In this document: piece by piece, positions 49,943 through 58,191 of the stretch | How the letters are laid out: every line of letters starts with the position of its first letter | Position numbering within the stretch: the stretch's first letter is position 1 | NCBI GenBank assembly: GCA_036504155.1 | Contig: DASXVQ010000043.1 | Location: forward strand, 1-64,000 | Direction: 5' to 3' | DNA length: 64,000 nt | From: JACRCT01 sp036504155 | Lineage (GTDB): Bacteria; Myxococcota; Myxococcia; Myxococcales; UBA5297 | Translations under genes and position numbers: made by a program | Notes under the pieces: generated by a model | Seen by the model: only the letters and a program-made list of their open reading frames with translations | The model's database searches: none | What the model was told of the DNA's origin: nothing

Positions 49943-50851
49943 ATGTCGACTCGACCGCACTCGTCCCCTCGGCTGCTCGTCCTCTCCCTCGCCGCGGCGC
50001 TGCTCGCGGGCTGCGCGACCGCCAAGCCGCCGCCGTCCGCGGCGCCCGAGGCGGGGGCCGCCCCGGTGACGGTGGTCGATGCCGCGAAGCTCGGGCCGGA
50101 CCGCGAGGCGGCGTGCGCCAGGCTCGCCGAGCGCGAGGTGAAGGACGTCGAGGTAGCGCTGAAGGCCTCCGGCATGCTCCCCGCCGACTTCGAGGCGATC
50201 CGCCGCACCGTGGCCGAGCGCGGGCAGGCCATCGCCTTCCGCGACAGCAACCCGGCCTGCCTTCCGCACCTCGCCGCCGGCGTCCAGTCCAAGCCGCACG
50301 ACATCCTCGAGAAGACCTGGGACGCCTCGAACCTCAAGCCGGAGGACCAGGACAAGGCGGGCCTCGTCTCCACGCTGTTCAAGAAGCCGCCCAAGGGCGA
50401 GAAGGTCGACGGCCCCCAGCTCAAGCTGAAGAACGGCGAGCCGGTCACCTGCGACTACGACCTGATGGAGATGCTCGACGCCCAGGGCAAGCGCATCCGC
50501 GGCGAGACGGCGCTCGACCTGGAGACCCGCGCCGCCCTCAACGGCGCGATCCCGGCGACCCCGCGCGGCCACCGCGACCGGGTGATGCACGGCGCCCAGG
50601 CGGCCTACGGCGACTACCTCAAGCTCCACCCGGAGGAGAAGACGCTCTGGTTCCTCTACAAGCCCGAGGCGCCGCTGACCGCGTTCGGCAAGGACGGCAA
50701 GGTCTACCGCTTCGAGAAGGTGGAGGACTCGCTCAACCTCTACACCTGCGCCGAGGCCGACCGTCCGCAGGAGTGGCGCATCGAGGTCGAGGCGTCTCCC
50801 GCCGCCCCGCCCGCCGCCCCGCCCGCCGCCGAGCCCACTCCGATGCCGTAG
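49943..50851 (+). CDS. Hypothetical lipoprotein
   Basis: A 302-residue lipoprotein (LLVLSLAAALLAGCATAKPP; lipobox LAGC). The mature domain, ~40-285, is mixed alpha/beta with cysteines in REAACARLAE, NPACLPHLA, VTCDYDLMEM and LYTCAEADR, probably disulfide-paired. It ends in a Pro/Ala repeat tail (PAAPPAAPPAAEPTP). No family recognised. The ATG at 49943 begins the signal peptide; an upstream in-frame ATG would add 16 residues. The lipase gene follows 10 bases downstream and could be co-transcribed. Confidence 0.75.
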   Translation: MSTRPHSSPRLLVLSLAAALLAGCATAKPPPSAAPEAGAAPVTVVDAAKLGPDREAACARLAEREVKDVEVALKASGMLPADFEAIRRTVAERGQAIAFRDSNPACLPHLAAGVQSKPHDILEKTWDASNLKPEDQDKAGLVSTLFKKPPKGEKVDGPQLKLKNGEPVTCDYDLMEMLDAQGKRIRGETALDLETRAALNGAIPATPRGHRDRVMHGAQAAYGDYLKLHPEEKTLWFLYKPEAPLTAFGKDGKVYRFEKVEDSLNLYTCAEADRPQEWRIEVEASPAAPPAAPPAAEPTPMP

Positions 50852-50861
50852 CCGCCACCCC

Positions 50862-51713
50862 ATGAACCTGCTCGCGATCGCCGTCGCGGTCCTCGCCGGT
50901 CTGGCCCTCGGCGGTCCCGCCTTCTTCACCGCCGCGACTTATCTGCTCGCCTCGCGTCACCAGGCGGCGCGGCCGCTCTCGCGGTCGTTGGTCGAAGCGC
51001 TGCGCGAGTTCGCCTGGTCGGTGGTCCTGGTGGTGATCCTCCCCTCGCTCTACGTGTTCGGCCGGCGGCTGGGGAAGGGCAGCGGGCGCGTCCCGGTGGT
51101 CTTCGTCCACGGCTACACCCAGAACCGCTCCAACTTCCTGAGGATGGCGCGCATCGTCGGCCGCGGGGCGGCGGGCCCGATGTACGGCTTCAACTACAAC
51201 TGGCTGCTCACCGTGGAGCCCTGCGCCCGGAGCCTGGACCGCTTCGTCGACCGCGTCCTCGCCGAGACGGGGGCGAGGCAGGTCGATCTCGTGTGCCATT
51301 CGCTGGGAGGCCTGGTGGCGCGCGCGATGCTCGCGGGCGGCGGGGCGGCGAAGGTGCGCAGCGTGGCGACCATCGGTTCGCCGCACGCCGGAGTGACCTG
51401 GCGGGTGCCCCTGCTCGGCGGCTGCGGGCCGCAGATGAAGGTGGAGAGCCCGTTCCTCGGGGCGCTCTCCAGGCCGCTGCCGGTTCCGTTCCTGAGCCTG
51501 TACTCGACGCACGACAACATCGTGCACCCGCCGAAGACCTCGTCCCTGGAAGCGCTCGGCGGCGCCGACCACGTCGTCGAGGGTGGCCACGGACACCTGT
51601 CGCTGCTGTTCGTGCCGGAGGTGGCCGAGCTGGTGCGGCGGTTCCTCGAGTCGCAGCCGCAGCCGGCGCAGGTCCCGGCGGCCGCCGAGGGGCAAGGCCG
51701 GCGGACGGGCTAG
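50862..51713 (+). CDS. Alpha/beta-hydrolase, triacylglycerol-lipase-like
   Basis: A 283-residue hydrolase. An N-terminal helix (LLAIAVAVLAGLALGGPAFF) and a second (FAWSVVLVVILPSLYVFGRR) probably anchor it to the inner membrane. The lipase core shows the oxyanion segment VVFVHGYTQNRSNF (~81), the nucleophile elbow DLVCHSLGGLVAR (Ser ~147; Cys in place of the first Gly), an acid in YSTHDNIVHP (~217) and a His in EGGHGHLSLLF (~244). This matches bacterial lipases and esterases of the LipA/EstA type. Substrate chain length cannot be told. A Pro/Gln-rich tail ends the protein. Confidence 0.87.
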   Translation: MNLLAIAVAVLAGLALGGPAFFTAATYLLASRHQAARPLSRSLVEALREFAWSVVLVVILPSLYVFGRRLGKGSGRVPVVFVHGYTQNRSNFLRMARIVGRGAAGPMYGFNYNWLLTVEPCARSLDRFVDRVLAETGARQVDLVCHSLGGLVARAMLAGGGAAKVRSVATIGSPHAGVTWRVPLLGGCGPQMKVESPFLGALSRPLPVPFLSLYSTHDNIVHPPKTSSLEALGGADHVVEGGHGHLSLLFVPEVAELVRRFLESQPQPAQVPAAAEGQGRRTG

Positions 51714-51940
51714 CCCGGCGGCCGAGCGGGGCCCTGCTCGCTCGCCCTCCATGCATTCGAGCCGTCGGCCGCCCGATGTGAAAGCGGGTTCTCCGAGTGG
51801 CGCGAGAACGCCACGGCCCTGCCATTCGCCGAGCGCCCGCGCGCCTGCTGCCTAGGCGTGCAGGGGAGGGCAGGCCCTCTGGCATGCGCAGTGAACGAGC
51901 GCACGGAGTGCCGGACATTCGCGCCGGGAGGGAGATCTCC

Positions 51941-52954
51941 ATGAAACGGTTGGTGGTGTGGTCGGCCGTGCTCGCGGGCGTGCTCTGCGCAGCCGGAGCG
52001 GCCCGGGCGCACGAGCTTTCGTGCCGCAAGACGGTGAACGGGACGCAGGTGGTGGAGGTGGAAGAGTACCCGGCCACGCTCCACTTCGAGCTGACGGTGG
52101 CCAATGCGCATGCCTCCGACGCCTCGGAGGTGCTCTCCGCCGAAGACGCGCTGCTGGCCTCGGAGGGTTTCAGCTTCACGCCGGCGCCGCCGTTCTGGCT
52201 TGCCGTGGGTGCCTCCGAGACCGATGCCTTCGACCTCGTCCTCGACAGCTACGGGGACTGCGAGGCACTCGCCCAGCAATGCTCGCCGGATGGCATCGCC
52301 CTGGACGGGTTCGCGCCGCTGCCTCAGAGCGGCGGGATCAGCGTGCGCTTCGACAACACCTTCGTCACGGCCTGGGACTCCGGGTTCGCGCTCTGCACCG
52401 CCCGGGTGATCTGCCGGCCGCCGGTGCCGCCCCCGCCGCCTCCTCCACCGCCTCCACCACCTCCGCTTCTGACGGGCGCGACGAGGACCCTGGGCTTCTT
52501 CAAGACCCATGAGGCGGCGCTGACCGCGTGCCTGGACTCGCAGCCGATCGACCTGGGCTACGTCACCATCTCCACGTTGCCGGAGGCCCTGGGCATGCTC
52601 TGGGGCAGCCCGAGCTTCTTCGCGGACGGCGAGCGCCGAAGGGCGCTGGACAAATCCCGCTTCCTGCTCGCTCGGCAGGCGCTGGTGGGCCTCTGCAACG
52701 TGCGCCTCTTCGGCGCCGTTCCGAGCCCGGGCACGCTGCTTGGCGACGCGGTGGCGGCCCTGGGCGGGACCGACTGCGCCGCCCTCGAGGACCTCCAGGC
52801 GCAGGTGGACGCCTTCAACAACTCGAACGACTTGACCTCGTTCCCGAGCGGCTTCGACCCCGGACCGGCTACGCCCGACGATGCCAAGTCCAAGGCGGCC
52901 GATCCCACCGTGCCCTCCGGGCAGGGCTGCAGCGCCGAGGGGGTGATCCCATGA
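51941..52954 (+). CDS. Secreted protein with polyproline linker
   Basis: A 337-residue protein with a signal peptide (VVWSAVLAGVLCAAGAARAH). Domain 1 (~25-160) is beta-rich, Ig-like, with cysteines in LSCRKTVNG, GDCEALAQQC and ALCTARVICR. A run of 16 residues of almost pure proline (PPVPPPPPPPPPPP, ~162-178) separates it from domain 2 (~182-337), which starts GATRTLGFFKTHEAALTACL and is helical. The TLGFFKTH opening recalls a small exported domain common in environmental Proteobacteria, where it is often annotated only as hypothetical. The ATG follows GGGAGGGAGAT. The stop overlaps the next start by ATGA. Confidence 0.75.
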   Translation: MKRLVVWSAVLAGVLCAAGAARAHELSCRKTVNGTQVVEVEEYPATLHFELTVANAHASDASEVLSAEDALLASEGFSFTPAPPFWLAVGASETDAFDLVLDSYGDCEALAQQCSPDGIALDGFAPLPQSGGISVRFDNTFVTAWDSGFALCTARVICRPPVPPPPPPPPPPPPPLLTGATRTLGFFKTHEAALTACLDSQPIDLGYVTISTLPEALGMLWGSPSFFADGERRRALDKSRFLLARQALVGLCNVRLFGAVPSPGTLLGDAVAALGGTDCAALEDLQAQVDAFNNSNDLTSFPSGFDPGPATPDDAKSKAADPTVPSGQGCSAEGVIP

Positions 52955-53652
52955 AGCGCTTCGCCAAGCTGGCGCTGGTCATCGCGGTCGCCGGCCTCTT
53001 CACCGGCTGCGGTCGGATGGGGTCGCGCTCCGCTCCTTCCATCCCCGTGCCCCCGGCTCCGAAAGGCAGTGCCCCGGAAGCGGCGATCCTCGGGGTGGGG
53101 CCCCTCGTCGGCGTGGACGGCGTTCTCCCGACGCTGTCGGGGACGACGCCGGAGTTGCTGGTGGCGCGTCCGCCCGGCCCGGATTCGCTGGTGCTCGAGA
53201 CCCCGCTCAACCGGAAGGTGCCGCTGGTGCCGGCGGGCGGCGCGAGCGTCGTGGACATCGTCATCCAAGGCGTGGACCAGGGGGCCTACGAGCACGCGCT
53301 GCTCGGCATCGCCCAGCTGCAGGTCGCCGTCGACGGCTGCGACGTGCCGCTCACGCTCCAGACCGGCAATGTCGATCTGGGGATCGTCGGTCGAAGCTAT
53401 CCCTTGGCGCGGATAGCGCTCCCTGCCGGTGCCCAGGCGATGAGCGTCCGTCTGGGCTTCGACCAGTTCGGCGCGTTCGAGTCTGGTGCCGTCGCCGGCA
53501 CGATCGCCGCGGGGAACGTGCTGGAGTTCGAGGTGCCCATCCGCGTCGTCGCGCAGAGCGGCGTGGCGGTGGTCCGCCTCGACGTCGCCCGCTCGCTGGT
53601 GTCCTGGGGCGGCGAGATCGTCCTGCTTCCCCAGCTGCAGGTGAAGTACTAG
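52951..53652 (+). CDS. Hypothetical lipoprotein coupled to the polyproline protein
   Basis: A 233-residue lipoprotein (LALVIAVAGLFTGCGRM; lipobox FTGC). After a Pro-rich spacer the mature part is beta-rich: VVDIVIQGVDQGAYEHALLG, IAQLQVAVDGCDVPLTLQTG, LEFEVPIRVVAQSGVAVVRL. It resembles the DUF4382-type carbohydrate/peptidase-regulatory folds only loosely, and I do not assign a family. Translational coupling through a four-base overlap suggests that it is a partner of the polyproline protein, one secreted and one lipid-anchored. Convergent to the amidohydrolase gene. Confidence 0.75.
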   Translation: MKRFAKLALVIAVAGLFTGCGRMGSRSAPSIPVPPAPKGSAPEAAILGVGPLVGVDGVLPTLSGTTPELLVARPPGPDSLVLETPLNRKVPLVPAGGASVVDIVIQGVDQGAYEHALLGIAQLQVAVDGCDVPLTLQTGNVDLGIVGRSYPLARIALPAGAQAMSVRLGFDQFGAFESGAVAGTIAAGNVLEFEVPIRVVAQSGVAVVRLDVARSLVSWGGEIVLLPQLQVKY

Positions 53653-53668
53653 CCGGTCTCTCGAGGGT

Positions 53669-53694
53669 GGCGGCTCCGCGCTCGCGGGGCCGCC
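53669..53694. terminator. GC hairpin between convergent genes
   Basis: An 11-bp stem (53669-53679 with 53684-53694, one G-U pair) and a 4-base loop, in a 48-base gap between two convergent stops. No T run follows on either strand, so intrinsic termination would be weak. Confidence 0.5.
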
Positions 53695-53700
53695 GCCGCG

Positions 53701-55740
53701 TCACCAGCGCTTTACGCCCATCGCCTCGAGGATGGCCGCGGAGTCGTAGACCACGCCCGCCTTCACCACGGTGATCACCCGCCGCACGTCCCCGATGTTC
53801 GTCGTCGGGTCGCCGTCGACGAGCACGAGGTCCGCGTCCTTGCCGGGCGCGATGGAGCCGCTGCGCTCCTGCTTCCACAGGGTCTTGGCCGCGCCCAGCG
53901 TCGCCATCTGCAGCACGTCGGCGGCCGGCAGGCCCGCCTCCACCAAGAGCTCCAGCTCGTGGGGCAGGACGAGGCCCGAGAGGCTGTCGGTCCCCGCGGT
54001 GAGGGTCACGCCCGACTCCCAGAGCATGCGCGTGAACTTCTGCATGGACGGGAAGCCGGCGCGCCAGGTCTCCTCCTTGCCTGGCGGGATCTTCAGGCCC
54101 TCGCCCATCCACTGGCGGCGGAACATCGGCGGGACGCGCCGGGCGATCGGCAGGATCGATCGCGAGAGCTCTCCGGGCTTCTGCAGGAACATGTCCTCGA
54201 AGGCCGTCAGGGTGGGGGTGACCACGGTCTTCTTCTCGCGCAGCAGCGCGACGAACTCGCGCACCGGCGCGCCGTTGAGGTCGAGCGCGGCGCCGTTCTC
54301 GGCGATGAGCGTGAAGCGCAGGAGCGTCGCGGTGTCGGTCTTCTCGTCGGCGAAGAAGTTCAGCATCGCCTGGTTGATGTGCTGGATCTCGTCGAAGCTG
54401 GCCTTCACCGCCCCCGCGGCGAGCATGCCGACCGGGACGTGGCCGCTGACCCGCATGCCGCGCTGGTGGGCCTCGTCGGCCAGGACGGGCACCAACGAGG
54501 GCTTGATGGAGTTGTAGATCTTGAGCTCCTCGTAGCCGCGCTTGGCGAAGAAGGCGACCGCGGCACGCGCCTCCTCCTCGGTCTCGGCCGTCACCGAGCT
54601 GCCGGCGGCGTTGGGGCCGCGGCCCTCCACGAACCCGCCGCGGACGAGGCGCGGGCCGATGGCGGCCCCTTCGTCGAAGCGGCGCTTCTGCTCGTCGAGC
54701 CAGTCGGGGTCGTTGCCCACGTCGCGCAGGCTGGTGATGCCGCTGGCCACGGCGAGCTCGCCCTCGCCCCGCGACAGGTGCGCGTGCGTGTCCCACAGGC
54801 CGGGGAGCAGGGCCTTTCCCTGGGCGTCGATGATCTGCGCCCCCGCGGGCGGGGCGAGGCTGGCGGACGGGCCGAGCGCCTCGATGCGGTCGCCCTTGAC
54901 GATCACGGTGTGCGCGGGGAGCCAGGCCTTGGCCGCGGAGTCGAAGACCCTGGCGTTGACGATGGCCAAGCCCTGCAGCGGCGGCGGGTGCGAGTGCTTG
55001 CGCGCCAGATCGGAGGCGCGCTGGGCCTCCAGCGGCTTCTGGGCCTCGACCAGCGCACTGGCCGCGTCCTGCCAGCCCTCGAGCACCGCCGAGAAGCCGG
55101 CGTCGACCACCCCGAAGAGGCTGCCGTCGTCGTCGAGCCAGACGCGCTGCGGCAGCAGGTCGACGCCGAGGATGAGGAACGAGGTCACGTGGCGGCGCCG
55201 GCCGCCGACGTCCAGGTCCAGCTCGGACTCCTTCTCCAGGCGGGCCTCGCCTTCGGGCAGCAGGTCGATCCGGCCGCCGGCGCGAGCGAGTGCGGCGGCG
55301 AGCAGCGCCGTGGCGTCGATGCCGCCCGCCATGGGCAGGTAGAAGGCGGGGCGCGACAGCTTGCGCTCGCCCTGCTCCTGCGTGCTCTTCCAGCGCGCCA
55401 GCCCGCCCTCGAGGGCGAAGCGCTCGTCGATGGGCCCGCCGAAGGTCTCGGTCCCCTGGGCCTCGAACGACGCCAGCGTCCCGTCCGGCGCGAGGCGCGC
55501 CCGGGTCGTGTACTTCGGCCCGCGGCCGTTGTTGACGATGGCCACCTCGCTCCGGCGCGTGCCGTCCTCCTCGACGCGGGTGACGGACTCGCCGCAAGGG
55601 CGGGTGTTGACCACGAAGCCGTAGCGCCGCGGCGCGGCGGCGCCCTCGGGCCGCGCCGGCGCGGTGGCGCAGGCGGCGAGCGAGAGGGCGAAGGCAGCGC
55701 CCAGGAGCGCCGTCGGGGCGTACACGCGAGGCGTTTGCAT
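53701..55740 (-). CDS. Lipoprotein amidohydrolase with extra N-terminal domain
   Basis: A 679-residue lipoprotein (ALSLAACATAP; lipobox LAAC). Residues ~30-255 form a beta-rich domain of no named family (YGFVVNTRPCGESVTRVEED; LPMAGGIDATALLAAALARA). The metal-dependent hydrolase domain follows: the beta-sandwich opening IVNARVFDSAAKAWLPAHTV, metal motif LLPGLWDTHAHLSRG (~316), probable carboxylated Lys in ELKIYNSIKP (~406), His in RVSGHVPVG and QHINQ, and Asp in LTAGTDSLSG. The closing sandwich ends IAPGKDADLVLVDGDPTTNI. Related imidazolonepropionase-like amidohydrolases act on cyclic amides or dipeptides; the substrate is not known. A TAGCCT -10 element is six bases from the start. Confidence 0.9.
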   Translation of the reverse strand: MQTPRVYAPTALLGAAFALSLAACATAPARPEGAAAPRRYGFVVNTRPCGESVTRVEEDGTRRSEVAIVNNGRGPKYTTRARLAPDGTLASFEAQGTETFGGPIDERFALEGGLARWKSTQEQGERKLSRPAFYLPMAGGIDATALLAAALARAGGRIDLLPEGEARLEKESELDLDVGGRRRHVTSFLILGVDLLPQRVWLDDDGSLFGVVDAGFSAVLEGWQDAASALVEAQKPLEAQRASDLARKHSHPPPLQGLAIVNARVFDSAAKAWLPAHTVIVKGDRIEALGPSASLAPPAGAQIIDAQGKALLPGLWDTHAHLSRGEGELAVASGITSLRDVGNDPDWLDEQKRRFDEGAAIGPRLVRGGFVEGRGPNAAGSSVTAETEEEARAAVAFFAKRGYEELKIYNSIKPSLVPVLADEAHQRGMRVSGHVPVGMLAAGAVKASFDEIQHINQAMLNFFADEKTDTATLLRFTLIAENGAALDLNGAPVREFVALLREKKTVVTPTLTAFEDMFLQKPGELSRSILPIARRVPPMFRRQWMGEGLKIPPGKEETWRAGFPSMQKFTRMLWESGVTLTAGTDSLSGLVLPHELELLVEAGLPAADVLQMATLGAAKTLWKQERSGSIAPGKDADLVLVDGDPTTNIGDVRRVITVVKAGVVYDSAAILEAMGVKRW

Positions 55741-55746
55741 CGGGCA

Positions 55747-55752
55747 AGGCTA
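55747..55752 (-). promoter_or_regulatory. -10 element (TAGCCT) placed for a leaderless start
   Basis: GGCTAGCCT on the minus strand ends six bases before the ATG at 55740, with no Shine-Dalgarno sequence. Transcription would start at the A of the start codon. Member of the GCTAGNNT class. Confidence 0.55.
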
Positions 55753-55871
55753 GCCGCCCCGCGCGCCCGGGAGAAGCGACCCATCGTGTTGCGCGAACGG
55801 CGCATCGGCGGCACTCTCCCCCCGTTTCGGCGGCGGGCAATGACGTCCGCGCCGGTGAGAGGGTGGAAAGC

Positions 55872-58043
55872 ATGCTCAGGAACTCGAAGTGGATGCTCGT
55901 GGTGGCCGCGGTCGCCTTCGCGGCCGGGTGCAAGGGCGAGCCGGGCAAGGACGGCGCGCTGGGGCAGGCGGGCCCGGCAGGACCGACGGGCGAGCAGGGT
56001 GACCAGGGAGTGCAGGGCCCCCAGGGCGAGCCCGGGACCACGGGCGCGAGCGGGGCGACGGGTGCGACCGGGACCACCGGCGAGCAGGGCATCCCCGGGC
56101 CGATCACCGCGCCTCCGGAGATCTCCGGCGTGTCGCCGATGTGGGGCTCGGGCAACACCGAGATCACCCTCACCGGCACGAACTTCGGCGCGACCGCCGG
56201 CGACAACAAGGTCTTCTTCAACGGGATGCCGGCGACGGTGCTCAGCGCCTCGGCCACCAAGCTGGTGGTGCAGTCCGGCCAGTCGGTGGGCCAGGAGCAG
56301 GGCGCGGCCGTCTCGGTGGAGGTCGCCAACCAGGTCTCCAACGCCATGGCCTTCATGCTGGTGCCCGCCGGCACCCTGAAGATGGAGGAGATCGCGCTGC
56401 CGACCGCCCCGACCGGCGCGGTCGCGGTGGGCACTGACCTCTACGTCGCCGGAGGCACGTACTCGTCGCCGGCGGCGGGCCTGTACAAGCGCGACTCGAC
56501 CGGCAAGGTCACGCGCGTCTGGGCCGCCAAGCACGTCGAGTGGTTCGACAGCTACAGCATGACGACCAAGCGCGTGTACGACACGCCGGTGGCGCTGGCC
56601 ACCGACGGCACCGACGTCTTCTTCACCAGCGCCCACGGGCACGTGCGCAAGTACCTGCCGGCCGCTGGCGTGGTGGTCGAGGTGATGGCGCCGCAGTACA
56701 CCGGCAACGGCGGCGACGGTTCCGTCTTCCCGCCGCTGGCCGGCATTGCCGTGGACTCCTCCAGGAACGTCCTGGTGGCGGCCCGCAAGATGGACGTCGG
56801 CGAGGGCATGTGGCCTGCGGTCGTCCAGATCGCCCCGGACGGCGAGATGATCGTCTACCCGGCATGGGGATGGGACGAGCTGTGGGGGATCGCGGTGGAC
56901 GGCACCAAGGTCTACGTCACCGGCTCGGGCTTTCAGAGCCCCAGCCTGAAGGTGCTCGACCTCGCGGACAGCCTGCCGAACTTCGTGGACATCAACCAGA
57001 CCCTGAATTCGCCGCGCGGCATCGCCTTCCGCGGTGGCAGCCTCTACGTCTCGCTGGCGAGCGGAACCGTGGTGTCGATGCTGCCCGACGGCACCAACCT
57101 CGCCGACTACGCACCGCTGAGCTACCAGGCGGACCAGATCACCGTGAGCGCCGAGGGCCTCCTGCTCGCGCAGCCCGCGGGCAGCGCCGTGCGCCGGGTC
57201 AGCGAGACCGCCTCGCCCGAGCTCCTCGTCGTCGGGGCCCGTCCCAGCCTGGGTTCGGTGCAGGTCGCCGGGGCGTGGTACTTCGCCGCGGTCGGCCCGG
57301 CGATCCTCAACAACAGCGGCAATGGGCCGGCCAACCTCAACATGTCGGACTCGGCCGTGCTCGCGGTGATGCCGGACGGAGCGAGCAAGGTGGTCTTCAC
57401 GGGCAAGTTCTTCAGCGGGCTCGCCGCGACGGCGGACGGGACCAAGCTCGCGGTGCCGGACTGCCTCGCCTCGGTGATCAGCAGCGTCGACCTCGCCACC
57501 GGCGGCGCCACGACGATCGTGGACAGCACCGATGGCCTGCTGTGCCCGGGCAACGTGGCGTACACCTCCGCCGGCGACCTGCTCTACACGAACCTCGACA
57601 TGAGCGCGCAGCCCGGCCCGACCGTGGTGGGCAAGGTCTCGGGCGCGACCAAGACGCCGAGCTTCATCACCGGCCTGCCCCCGATGGCGCTCTTCCTGGC
57701 GCTCTCGGCCAACGAGCTCCTCGTCGCCACCGCGCCCGGGCGCCCGGGTGAGATCTATTCGGCGAACATGACCGCCGGCGGCGCCGCGTCTCTCGCCGTC
57801 AGCCCGACGCGGGTCGGCGAGATCATGACCATCGGCGCCGCCGCCGACGGCCGCGTGTTCGTGATGCGCTCCGGCAACGAGCTGATGGAGTACATGGACG
57901 GCGAGCTCGTGCCGTTCACCTACGCCATCCCGGGGAGCTTGAGCTCCAGTGGCGGCGGCAGCGGGACGCTCTCGCTGGGGTTCAGGGCGGACGACACCGT
58001 CGTCTACCTCGACACCTTCGGCGTCTGGGCCATCGCGCCGTAA
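55872..58043 (+). CDS. Collagen-like lipoprotein with IPT/TIG domain and beta-propeller
   Basis: A 723-residue exported protein. The signal peptide (MLVVAAVAFAAGCKGEP) runs straight into a collagen-like stretch of 19 unbroken Gly-X-Y triplets (GEPGKDGALGQAGPAGPTGE and on to GIPGPI, ~22-78). An IPT/TIG Ig-like domain follows (PPEISGVSPMWGSGNTEITL, TGTNFGATAGDNKVFFNGMP, ~80-165). The remaining ~550 residues are repeated four-stranded blades with NHL/SMP-30-like motifs (PTGAVAVGTDLYVAGGTYSS, PLAGIAVDSSRNVLVAARKM, LNSPRGIAFRGGSLYVSLAS), consistent with a six-bladed propeller. GXY triplets can trimerise, so a surface stalk with ligand-binding heads is inferred. The ATG at 55872 is used; an in-frame GTG lies three codons upstream. 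A terminator hairpin follows. Confidence 0.87.
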   Translation: MLRNSKWMLVVAAVAFAAGCKGEPGKDGALGQAGPAGPTGEQGDQGVQGPQGEPGTTGASGATGATGTTGEQGIPGPITAPPEISGVSPMWGSGNTEITLTGTNFGATAGDNKVFFNGMPATVLSASATKLVVQSGQSVGQEQGAAVSVEVANQVSNAMAFMLVPAGTLKMEEIALPTAPTGAVAVGTDLYVAGGTYSSPAAGLYKRDSTGKVTRVWAAKHVEWFDSYSMTTKRVYDTPVALATDGTDVFFTSAHGHVRKYLPAAGVVVEVMAPQYTGNGGDGSVFPPLAGIAVDSSRNVLVAARKMDVGEGMWPAVVQIAPDGEMIVYPAWGWDELWGIAVDGTKVYVTGSGFQSPSLKVLDLADSLPNFVDINQTLNSPRGIAFRGGSLYVSLASGTVVSMLPDGTNLADYAPLSYQADQITVSAEGLLLAQPAGSAVRRVSETASPELLVVGARPSLGSVQVAGAWYFAAVGPAILNNSGNGPANLNMSDSAVLAVMPDGASKVVFTGKFFSGLAATADGTKLAVPDCLASVISSVDLATGGATTIVDSTDGLLCPGNVAYTSAGDLLYTNLDMSAQPGPTVVGKVSGATKTPSFITGLPPMALFLALSANELLVATAPGRPGEIYSANMTAGGAASLAVSPTRVGEIMTIGAAADGRVFVMRSGNELMEYMDGELVPFTYAIPGSLSSSGGGSGTLSLGFRADDTVVYLDTFGVWAIAP

Positions 58044-58069
58044 CTCATCGTAAGTAGTGCGAAAAACAC

Positions 58070-58102
58070 GCGCCCCGCCTCCGGCGACGGACGGCGGGGC
58101 GC
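58070..58102 (+). terminator. Terminator hairpin after the collagen-like gene
   Basis: A perfect 10-bp GC stem (58070-58079 with 58093-58102), 13-base loop, followed by TGCTTTGC. The T run is short, so strength is moderate. It is 27 bases after the stop codon. Confidence 0.6.
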
Positions 58103-58191
58103 TGCTTTGCGGGGCCGGGTGGGCTTGACTCCCACCTGGAGATCGGGCACTGGTGACTCGCTTTTGAGTGACTAACGGAATTGAGGTCGCC

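Noticed and set aside
55872..56110. Collagen-like stretch as a phage tail-fibre remnant
   Set aside because: It follows a bacterial signal peptide, is in frame with IPT and propeller domains, and no phage genes are nearby.
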